Source: Nitrospirota bacterium
GTDB taxonomy: Bacteria > Nitrospirota > Thermodesulfovibrionia > Thermodesulfovibrionales > JdFR-88
Length of the DNA: 12,762 nt
NCBI GenBank assembly: GCA_021789735.1
Contig: JAJYJB010000073.1
Location: forward strand, 1 to 12,762
Direction of reading: 5' to 3'
Of the stretch, positions 7,770 to 12,762 are shown piece after piece; the stretch's first letter is position 1; each line of letters begins with the position of its first letter. The notes beneath the pieces are model-generated. The model did not search any database. It was given only the letters and a program-made list of their open reading frames with translations, and was not told the DNA's origin. The translations under genes were made by a program, and so were the position numbers.

Positions 7770-8592
7770 ATCCCGGTCCTTTCTCCGCCACAACTTTTTT
7801 TCCAGGATCTTCTTCTTTTTCCCGGTACAGGCGGCTTATCACAACAAGCAGCGCCGAGAAATACAACAGGCCGCCGATGATCCACATGAACATGCCGCCC
7901 AGGTTGAGGTCCTCCTGCGGGGTCAGCTTCCAGCCCGTGCGGATCAACTGGAAGATGCCGGCGCCGTTGGCCTGGCGCATGTACGCGGGATAGTATCCAA
8001 GTGGCGCAAAGGTCAGCAATATCCCCAAAACCATATTGGCCGCCATTGCGATAAAAATATAAATCGACCCGGCCACCGGCGAAAGCCGGTGCGATGGCAG
8101 CGGGGTGAAAATGGGCCACCAGAATATGGTCCCTGTAACCAGCATGCTCAGGTGTTGCAGCGCGTGGACCCAATCGCTGTTCAGCGCGGCGTTATAGAGC
8201 GCCGGCAGGTGCCAGAGCCAAAAAGTCCCCACCGCTAGTAGCAGGGCCACAACCGGCCTGCGGAGGGACCGCTCCGCCCTGGCCGGAAATTTGATGGACA
8301 AAAGCGACCGGACCGGCCCCGGCGGGAGGCCCAGCAGGAGCAGCGGCGGCACGGCCAGTTCAAGCAGAATATGCTCCAGCATGTGCGCGCTGAAAAGGTA
8401 ATTGTCGCCAAGAAAATCGAGAGGCCCGATCAGCGTAAGCAGCATCAGGACCACGCCCGAGGCGAAATACGCAGTCCTGCCGTTCATCCGGAAGCGGACT
8501 GCCCACAAATAAGCCAGGAGAAGGGCCGCGCATCCGATGATCACTGTGGGCTCAAAGTCCCACGCTTCCCAAAAAAGCTGTCCGTTGGTCAT
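7753..8592 (-). CDS. ctaG: CtaG-family caa3 oxidase assembly factor
   Basis: The protein is 279 aa, starting at the ATG at 8592 (MTNGQLFW). This ATG overlaps the coxC stop as ATGA, so translation is probably coupled. The open frame extends upstream but only as an out-of-frame reading of coxC. It is a polytopic membrane protein with about seven hydrophobic segments. It has the family's FSAHMLEHILLELAVPP motif (H70, H74), a WHLPALYN segment (127-134), H143/H147 and a TPQEDLNLGGMFMW segment near residues 214-227. CtaG_caa3 proteins (PF09678) are needed to assemble caa3 oxidases, probably at the copper centres; the histidines fit copper handling. No Cox11 or Sco gene is seen in the window, so CtaG may be the only local copper factor. 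Confidence 0.92.
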   Translation of the reverse strand: MTNGQLFWEAWDFEPTVIIGCAALLLAYLWAVRFRMNGRTAYFASGVVLMLLTLIGPLDFLGDNYLFSAHMLEHILLELAVPPLLLLGLPPGPVRSLLSIKFPARAERSLRRPVVALLLAVGTFWLWHLPALYNAALNSDWVHALQHLSMLVTGTIFWWPIFTPLPSHRLSPVAGSIYIFIAMAANMVLGILLTFAPLGYYPAYMRQANGAGIFQLIRTGWKLTPQEDLNLGGMFMWIIGGLLYFSALLVVISRLYREKEEDPGKKVVAEKGPGYAGPQ

Positions 8593-9149
8593 CGCAGCGC
8601 CCACAGGTAGACAATGGTGAATATGAAAATCCAGACCGAGTCGACAAAGTGCCAGTAGATCGTAATGCCTTCCAGCGCCCCGTCCAGTTTTCCGGAAGCA
8701 ATCGCCGTGCCCCGTTTCAGTCCAATGCCGAAGAGAGCGGCCAGCATGATGAGGCCGATAAATACATGGAGACCATGGAAGCCGGTGAGGGTAAAAAAGG
8801 TTGTGCCGAACAGGTCCCGGCCGACTGTTACGTTTTTGCGGATGAGAGAGGCGTATTCGGTGCCCTCTCCCACTAAAAAGGAAGCCCCGAGCGCAATTGT
8901 GGCCGCAAGCCACGCAAGCGCCGGCCTGGGTCTGCCTGCCCTGAATTTGACCCCTGTCCGCCACATGGTAAAGCTGCTGCTGAAAAGGGCCACGGAGAAT
9001 GCGGCGGTCCTGGGGATGTCCAGGTAACGGGACGCGTCGGCCGCGCTGGGCGATGTCACGTGATAAACCACGTAAGCGATCATCAGCAATATGAAAAAAA
9101 CCGCCTCGGATGCCACAAAAAGCAGCATCGCCAGCCTGATCTTATTCAT
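8589..9149 (-). CDS. coxC: Cytochrome c oxidase subunit III
   Basis: The protein is 186 aa, the five-helix short form of subunit III that lacks the first two helices of the mitochondrial protein. It has SEAVFFILL with the conserved membrane glutamate (E15), GTEYASL, TGFHGLHVFIGL (123-133) and the C-terminal YWHFVDSVWIFIF (165-177). Subunit III stabilises proton uptake and protects the active site of subunit I against turnover inactivation. The ATG overlaps the last 8 nt of coxA and follows a GAGGGGG site, and the stop overlaps the ctaG start by 4 nt, so it is tightly coupled on both sides. Confidence 0.96.
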   Translation of the reverse strand: MNKIRLAMLLFVASEAVFFILLMIAYVVYHVTSPSAADASRYLDIPRTAAFSVALFSSSFTMWRTGVKFRAGRPRPALAWLAATIALGASFLVGEGTEYASLIRKNVTVGRDLFGTTFFTLTGFHGLHVFIGLIMLAALFGIGLKRGTAIASGKLDGALEGITIYWHFVDSVWIFIFTIVYLWALR

Positions 9150-10848
9150 TCGCCGCCCCCTCTTGAGGGTCTGGCGCCACCGCTAAAACCCCCGGCTGCC
9201 CTCCGGCTTGCTGCAGGTCCCATAAAGGCCTTATGCTGCGGACAGGCGGGACATGGTCAAAGTTGTGAGGCGGAGGCGGAGAGGATGTGGCCCATTCCAG
9301 GGTCCAGCCGCCCCATGGATTGTCCCCCGCAGGCTCCCCTTTTTTAAGACTTACGGCCAGGTTGACAAAAAAGACCAAAACCCCCAGCGCCAGGACGTAA
9401 GCGGACAGAGACGATATCAGATTGATGACCGCCAGGTGCGGCAGATCGGGGTACGTAAAGACCCTGCGTGGCATGCCATCGAGCCCGGCGAAGAAAAGAA
9501 GGAAAAAGGTGCCGTTGAAGCCGATCACCATAAGCCAGAACTGTATCTTGCCCAGCTTTTCGGAGAGCATTCGGCCGGTGATTTTAGGGTACCAGTAATA
9601 AAATCCCGCCATCACGGTAAAGATGGTGCCTCCAAGCAGGGTGTAATGGAAGTGGGCCACCACGAAATAAGTGTGGGTAAGCGCCCAGTCTATGGGCACG
9701 ACGGCGAAGGCCACTCCGGACAGCCCGCCGATAGTGAACTGCATGATGAACGCAGCGGAAAACAGCATGGCGGTATCGAATCTGATGGAGCCGCCCCACA
9801 TGGTGGCGATCCAGTTGAAAATCTTCACCCCGGTAGGGACGGCGATCAGCATGCTTGAAAGTGCAAAGACGTAATAGACCGTCCAGTCCATTCCCGTCGC
9901 AAACATGTGGTGCGCCCAGACGCCGAAGCTCAGAAAAGTGATCGCCACGGTGGAGACTGCCATGAACGCATAACCGAAGATCGGTTTCCGGGAGAAGACG
10001 GGTATCACTTCCGATATGATCCCCCAACCGGGCAGGATCAGTATATAGACCTCGGGGTGGCCGAAGAACCAGAAATAATTCTCCCACAGCAGGGGTTTGC
10101 CTCCACCCACGGGATTGAAGAAGGACCCGTGCAGATGCCGGTCTATGAACAGCATTGCAAGCGCGGCGTTCAGCGCGGGCACGGCCAGCAGCATCAGGAC
10201 GGCATTGGCCGCCGACATCCACACGAACAGCGGGGTCCGGCTCAGCTTCATATCGGGGGGGCGAAGGAAGGCAACGGTCACGAGGATATTGATTGCCGAC
10301 ATTATCGATCCTGCCCCGGTCAGGAGGAGGCCCATGATCCAGTAGTCCACACCGGTGCCGGTCATGTACAAGTTCATCGAATAGTTGGTCTCCGTGAGCG
10401 GCGCATAGGCGGACCATCCCGCATGGAGGGTGTTTCCCGTAAAAAAGCTGAAATACAGAAGGAGTCCGCCCATAAGGTACAGCCAGTAGCTAAGGGCGTT
10501 AACCCGCGGGAACGCCACGTCGCGGGCCCCTATCATCAGGGGCACGAAATAGACCATGAAGCCTGTAAGCACGGGCATGACCACCAGGAACACCATTGTC
10601 GTGCCGTGCATCGAGAAAACCTGGTTATAGGTCTCGGGGGAAAGCCAGTGATTGTTCGGTTTGATAAGCTGGGTGCGCATGACCATCGCTTCGGACACCC
10701 CAACCAGAAAAAAAAGCAGCGACGTCACGAAATACATGATGCCTATCTGCTTGTGGTCCACGGAGGAAAGCCAGCTAAGCAGGCCTTTGTATTCCGGGAC
10801 ATCGAGTATGCTCCCCGCTTTTTTTGGAGCTTTGGTTTCGCCGTTCAT
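9142..10848 (-). CDS. coxA: Cytochrome c oxidase subunit I (A-type heme-copper oxidase)
   Basis: This 568-aa catalytic subunit carries all redox ligands. H81 (FSMHGTT) and H401 bind the low-spin heme, H399 binds the high-spin heme, and H264, H313 and H314 bind CuB. Y268 is placed for the His-Tyr crosslink (GHPEVY). E266 marks the A1 type, K342 belongs to the K channel, and D110 with N117 sits at the D-channel mouth. R461/R462 lie at the heme propionates. Deviations from the usual pattern are V99 and F194 where D-channel asparagines are normally found, and T391-H392 where most A-type enzymes have His-Asp at the Mg site. The C-terminus has the typical NPWGGWTLEWATSSPPPP segment. GAAGGGA precedes the ATG, which lies 31 nt after coxB. 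It reduces oxygen to water while pumping protons. Confidence 0.97.
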   Translation of the reverse strand: MNGETKAPKKAGSILDVPEYKGLLSWLSSVDHKQIGIMYFVTSLLFFLVGVSEAMVMRTQLIKPNNHWLSPETYNQVFSMHGTTMVFLVVMPVLTGFMVYFVPLMIGARDVAFPRVNALSYWLYLMGGLLLYFSFFTGNTLHAGWSAYAPLTETNYSMNLYMTGTGVDYWIMGLLLTGAGSIMSAINILVTVAFLRPPDMKLSRTPLFVWMSAANAVLMLLAVPALNAALAMLFIDRHLHGSFFNPVGGGKPLLWENYFWFFGHPEVYILILPGWGIISEVIPVFSRKPIFGYAFMAVSTVAITFLSFGVWAHHMFATGMDWTVYYVFALSSMLIAVPTGVKIFNWIATMWGGSIRFDTAMLFSAAFIMQFTIGGLSGVAFAVVPIDWALTHTYFVVAHFHYTLLGGTIFTVMAGFYYWYPKITGRMLSEKLGKIQFWLMVIGFNGTFFLLFFAGLDGMPRRVFTYPDLPHLAVINLISSLSAYVLALGVLVFFVNLAVSLKKGEPAGDNPWGGWTLEWATSSPPPPHNFDHVPPVRSIRPLWDLQQAGGQPGVLAVAPDPQEGAANE

Positions 10849-10879
10849 TCTATTCCCTTCGGGACGCGCTTGCCGTTTA

Positions 10880-11791
10880 TCATTTCAACCCTTCAAGATA
10901 GGCCGTCAGGTCCTTTATCTGGTCGTCTGTAAGGCCCAGGTCGGGCATATGAACGCCCTTTTTTATGGCCTGGGGGTTCTTGAGCCACCTGGCCAGGTTT
11001 GCCGGTGTGTTTGGAAGCGTGCCCGCGGCCAGGGTTTCCCGGCTTCCCAGGTGCGTCAGGTCGGGGGCATACCCGGAATAGTGGCAGACCACGCAGTTTT
11101 TCTTTGTAAAGATTTTCAAGCCCTGTATTGCCTGCGGCGTGGACGGCGGCAGGGCCGGTTGCTGCTGGTGCCTGAGCCATGCATTGAAGTCCGCGGGAGA
11201 CTGCGCAAAGACCCTGATCCTCATGTCGGCATGCCCCATGCCGCAGAAGGAGTTTCAGGCTCCCAGGTATAGCCCCGGGCGCGTGATGGTCAGCCAGAGA
11301 TAGTTCGGATGTCCGGGGATAATGTCGATCTTCTGCCCGAACGACGGGACCCAGAAAGTGTGGATTACGTCTGCGGACTTGAACCTGAGGAGCAGGCGTT
11401 TGCCCACGGGCAGGTGTATCTCATTGGCCGCCGTCACGCCCGATGGGGAATAGTGCAGCTCCCACCACCATTGGTGCGCTGTCACGGTAAGGTCCGGCTT
11501 TTTGCCGAATACCGGCGGATTCACCCGGGCCATGACCCAGAAAGTGACAACAAGGAGCCCGGTGACAATAAGGACGGGAATGGATATCCAGAGGACTTCC
11601 AGCCTGACATTCTCCGTGAACTGCCTGGGCTCCCGCCCCTCCCGTCGGCGGAACCTGATGGAGGCGTACGCCACCAGCCCCGCGACGGTGAAAAAGATAA
11701 AGGCCCCGACGCCGGTCATTATATAAAACGATCTGAGAATATCGGAGGCCTGCTTTGTTCCCGGGCTCAAAACAGATGTGAAAGTATCCAT
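10880..11791 (-). CDS. coxB: Cytochrome c oxidase subunit II with C-terminal cytochrome c; in-frame UGA read as selenocysteine at the CuA site
   Basis: Read through the UGA this is a 303-aa caa3-type subunit II. Two N-terminal helices (about 21-44 and 65-88) anchor a cupredoxin domain with QWWWELHY (107-114) and H144. The CuA loop reads U179-N-S-F-C183-G-M-G-H187-A-D-M190. Spacing from H144 equals that of classical subunit II, so UGA replaces the first CuA cysteine. A cytochrome c domain follows, with CVVCH (233-237) and M282 as likely distal ligand. Without readthrough there would be a 178-aa protein lacking all but one CuA ligand. A protein restarted at the ATG at 11239 would have no export signal for heme attachment. 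The gene's own final stop is also TGA. The CuA glutamate is serine here. GGAGG precedes the ATG. A nonsense mutation or base error is the alternative. I see the layout directly; selenocysteine is inferred. Confidence 0.85.
11218..11251 (-). promoter_or_regulatory. Candidate bacterial SECIS element in coxB
   Basis: Numbering the mRNA from the first base after UGA, bases 4-8 (UCCUU) pair with 33-37 (GAGGA; one U-G pair). Bases 9 and 32 mismatch, 10-11 pair with 30-31, A29 bulges, and 12-17 (CGGCAU) pair perfectly with 23-28 (AUGCCG). The 5-nt apical loop GGGGC spans 18-22. A stable upper stem, a loop opening with G residues and a loop about 18 nt past the UGA are the known features of bacterial SECIS elements recognised by SelB; the E. 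coli fdhF element has nearly the same spacing. The whole hairpin lies inside coding sequence, as bacterial SECIS elements do. No folding energy was computed. Confidence 0.7.
11255..11257 (-). other. Recoded UGA codon (proposed selenocysteine, residue 179 of CoxB)
   Basis: The triplet reads TGA on the - strand. The preceding codons give RPGLYLGA and the following codons NSFCGMGHADM, in the same frame and both conserved subunit II sequence. TGA differs from the cysteine codons TGC and TGT by one base. TGA also ends coxB, coxC, ctaG, the Rieske gene, the cytochrome b/c gene and the oxidoreductase, so recoding must be specific to this site. Confidence 0.8.
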
Positions 11792-11824
11792 TCCCGCCTC
11801 CGGTCATGAAGCTACAGGATGTCC

Positions 11825-11871
11825 CCTCGGAATGGCCGCCGGGCCTTTGGCCCGTCCCGCCCGTTCCGAGG
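11825..11871. promoter_or_regulatory. Long hairpin in the coxB leader (or terminator on the + strand)
   Basis: The arms CCTCGGAA (11825-11832) and TTCCGAGG (11864-11871) match perfectly and enclose a smaller hairpin, GGGCC-TTT-GGCCC (11841-11853). On the - strand it would end about 33 nt before the coxB ATG as a structured 5' leader. On the + strand it is followed by TTTTT and could terminate transcription entering from the right. Which strand uses it is unknown, and it matches no riboswitch that I recognise. Confidence 0.5.
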
Positions 11872-11980
11872 TTTTTCAGCCGCTTGCCTGCTAACTGGAA
11901 CGGCTTTTCTATTGACTTCTTTTGTAAACTGCTGCCTTGTTTTTTAGTTTAAGGAGGGACTGCCTTTGAATTCTTTTTAC

Positions 11981-12009
11981 AGTCTATATCGTCTTGCGAA
12001 GGCTGACAA
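11981..12009 (-). promoter_or_regulatory. Weak candidate promoter for the respiratory operon
   Basis: On the - strand TTGTCA (12009-12004; 5 of 6 to the -35 consensus) is followed after 17 nt by TAGACT (11986-11981; 4 of 6 to the -10 consensus). It lies about 190 nt upstream of coxB, ahead of the leader hairpin. It is the best pair I found on this strand but could occur by chance. Confidence 0.25.
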
Positions 12010-12080
12010 GTTTTTTTATCGATCATTTTAAAAACCATCAAGGCTTGTTTGAGGACACCCTTTAAAAGCAAAGACGCTGG

Positions 12081-12108
12081 ATTCCGTGATGTTGATGTGG
12101 CACGGAAT
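12081..12108. repeat. Palindromic dispersed-repeat-like unit
   Basis: The arms ATTCCGTG (12081-12088) and CACGGAAT (12101-12108) flank a 12-nt spacer and continue into ATGACGG. Units built on the TGGATTCCGTG...CACGGAATGACGG theme occur many times in some bacterial genomes, from memory. Only one copy is in this window, so its repeat nature cannot be shown here. Confidence 0.45.
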
Positions 12109-12129
12109 GACGGCAAAAGGGCAAACATC

Positions 12130-12149
12130 GGGCGCATTAAGTAGCGCCC
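12130..12149. repeat. Short G+C-rich inverted repeat
   Basis: The arms GGGCGC (12130-12135) and GCGCCC (12144-12149) enclose 8 nt. The repeat lies 21 bp to the right of the preceding palindrome and may belong to the same element. Confidence 0.35.
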
Positions 12150-12452
12150 TCGCAACCCACCCCTTAATCCCATCCCAGGTAGTGTCAAGAATTTTTCGGA
12201 AACTATCGTAAGCTCCGGGGCTGCGATGTAGGAAACCGCTCCAATCCCTTTTTGTTGAAGCAAACCCGATTTTCCATGAAACTCTTTTAGTAAACTGTTT
12301 ATGCGGACAATGTTACGGCCCGGCGGATTATTATGAGACTGGCAGGTTTTTTTGTTTCAAGAGCTGAAGCCGGAAAGGGGCCTTTAAATGGATACATTTT
12401 ATTTTATTTCGCAGCTTGAAAAAAGAGGAGAAGAGCTAAAAAAAACGCCGTG

Positions 12453-12472
12453 TGTTCATTGACGAATGAACA
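12453..12472. repeat. 8-bp inverted repeat between tRNA-Glu and the gene-free stretch
   Basis: The arms TGTTCATT (12453-12460) and AATGAACA (12465-12472) enclose GACG. It lies about 95 nt beyond the 3' end of tRNA-Glu on the same transcript strand, but no T run follows on that strand, so a terminator role is doubtful. Confidence 0.3.
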
Positions 12473-12567
12473 GTCTTGCCAAAAAAATCATTTAAAAGCA
12501 GGCATATAGAGATTTTAGCTTGAACAAAACCAGCAAAAAAGAGAGGAGGGCGGTCACTTTTGCTTAT

Positions 12568-12643
12568 TGGCGGTCCCAACGGGATTCGAACCCGTGTTTT
12601 AGCCTTGAGAGGGCCACGTCCTAGGCCTCTAGACGATGGGACC
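12568..12643 (-). tRNA. trnE: tRNA-Glu (anticodon CUC)
   Basis: The 76-nt gene folds as a cloverleaf. Acceptor GGTCCCA pairs with TGGGACC, the D arm is GTCT/GGAC, and the anticodon stem TGGCC/GGCTA carries loop CTCTCAA with anticodon CTC (12609-12607). The T arm is ACGGG-TTCGAAT-CCCGT. The discriminator is G and CCA is encoded (12570-12568). It reads GAG codons. A T run of 7 follows the 5' end on the + strand, and 27 nt separate it from the second tRNA, so the two are probably cut from one transcript. Confidence 0.96.
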
Positions 12644-12670
12644 TTTTTTAATCCGCACTAAGAGTAAAGA

Positions 12671-12744
12671 TGGCTGGGGAGAGAGGAATCGAACCCCTAT
12701 AAGCAGATCCAGAGTCTGCCGTCTTGCCCTTAGACGACTCCCCA
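12671..12744 (-). tRNA. trnQ: tRNA-Gln (anticodon CUG)
   Basis: This 74-nt cloverleaf has acceptor TGGGGAG/CTCCCCA and anticodon stem GCAGA/TCTGC with loop CTCTGGA and anticodon CTG (12712-12710). It also has a GGTTCGATTCC T arm, discriminator G and an encoded CCA (12673-12671). It reads CAG codons. The 5' U-A first pair is typical of bacterial tRNA-Gln. It lies upstream of tRNA-Glu in the same direction. Confidence 0.95.
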
Positions 12745-12762
12745 AAAAACCAACAGTTTCCG

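Larger units (their letters stand above)
11792..12567. other. Gene-free stretch between coxB and the tRNA genes
   Basis: I see no convincing protein gene here. From the left it holds the coxB ribosome site and leader hairpin, an AT-rich stretch with a weak promoter, a segment with two palindromes that looks like a dispersed repeat (about 12060-12150), and an A/T-rich run to the tRNAs with one more palindrome (12453-12472). Codon-like structure is absent and short homopolymer runs are frequent. Confidence 0.6.

Noticed and set aside
7753..8964. 403-aa version of CtaG starting far upstream
   Set aside because: The first 124 residues are an out-of-frame reading of coxC with abnormal Cys/His/Arg content; the ATG at 8592 gives the family start.
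9907..10932. 341-aa antisense open frame opposite coxA
   Set aside because: Its composition is His/Gly/Arg-rich and featureless, and it is the mirror of a strongly conserved oxidase gene.
11237..11257. coxB read as two separate genes (a 178-aa subunit II and a 119-aa cytochrome c starting at the ATG at 11239)
   Set aside because: The break falls inside the CuA motif, the frame continues unchanged across it, no ribosome site precedes the inner ATG, and the downstream product would lack an export signal needed for heme attachment.
11230..11260. Frameshift as the cause of the coxB interruption
   Set aside because: Both halves are in the same frame; only a single in-frame TGA separates them.
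11949..12263. 104-aa open frame on the - strand
   Set aside because: It crosses two palindromes, has low-complexity Ser/Arg/Leu-rich composition, lacks a clear ribosome site and resembles translated dispersed-repeat DNA.
12389..12463. 24-codon open frame on the + strand preceded by GGAAAGGGG
   Set aside because: It is too short to judge and shows no recognisable motif; the A/T-rich context makes chance likely.
1..12762. Genome-wide reassignment of TGA to tryptophan, glycine or cysteine
   Set aside because: TGA ends coxB, coxC, ctaG, the Rieske gene, the cytochrome b/c gene and the oxidoreductase at the expected protein lengths.
11792..12762. A selC (tRNA-Sec) gene near the selenoprotein operon
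   Set aside because: The two tRNAs have CUC and CUG anticodons and normal length; no tRNA with a UCA anticodon and long extra arm is seen.
1..12762. CRISPR array
   Set aside because: No regularly spaced direct repeats were seen anywhere in the window.

Overview
This is a G+C-rich bacterial window (judged by eye) from a Gram-negative-type organism that respires oxygen. The left half is a loose set of single genes. The right half is one long leftward operon for the end of the aerobic electron transport chain. Two tRNA genes lie at the right edge. The lineage cannot be fixed from the sequence. The mix of a DUF362/ferredoxin protein, an orphan receiver and a cytochrome b fused to a diheme cytochrome c would suit Desulfobacterota, Nitrospirota or a related group; this is inference.

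Left part (1-5165). The tail of a cut-off gene, possibly a transposase, is followed by a DUF362 iron-sulfur protein (+), a single-domain response regulator (-) with a TTG start, and a xylose-isomerase-like TIM-barrel protein (+). Then come a PhnB-like VOC protein (-) and, divergent from it, an MDR-family quinone oxidoreductase and a carboxymuconolactone-decarboxylase-family protein (both +). A good sigma70-like promoter lies in front of the oxidoreductase.

Respiratory operon (11791 down to 5185, all on the - strand). The order is coxB (subunit II with a C-terminal cytochrome c), coxA, coxC, ctaG, a small two-helix protein, a Rieske protein, and cytochrome b fused to a diheme cytochrome c. The middle genes overlap. 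Together they encode a caa3-type oxidase and a bcc-type quinol:cytochrome c oxidoreductase. Electrons would pass from quinol through Rieske/cytochrome b, the fused c hemes and the c heme on subunit II to CuA, heme a and heme a3/CuB. No free cytochrome c1 or soluble cytochrome c is encoded in the window.

Main discovery. coxB is interrupted by an in-frame TGA (11257-11255) at exactly the position of the first CuA cysteine. The frame stays open on both sides: H144, then UGA at 179, then C183, H187 and M190 keep the CuA ligand spacing, followed by an intact cytochrome c domain. Just after the UGA the mRNA can fold into a hairpin (11251-11218) with a G-rich apical loop starting 18 nt downstream, as in bacterial SECIS elements. 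At least six reading frames in the window, including coxB itself, end in TGA, so the codon is not globally reassigned. The best reading is a selenocysteine-containing cytochrome c oxidase subunit II with one selenolate in the binuclear CuA centre. I know of no natural example, though I could not search. A point nonsense mutation or sequencing error is the main alternative.

The rest (11792-12567) holds a hairpin in the coxB leader, a weak candidate promoter and dispersed-repeat-like palindromes, but no convincing gene. tRNA-Glu(CUC) and tRNA-Gln(CUG) follow on the - strand. No selA, selB, selC or selD gene is visible here.
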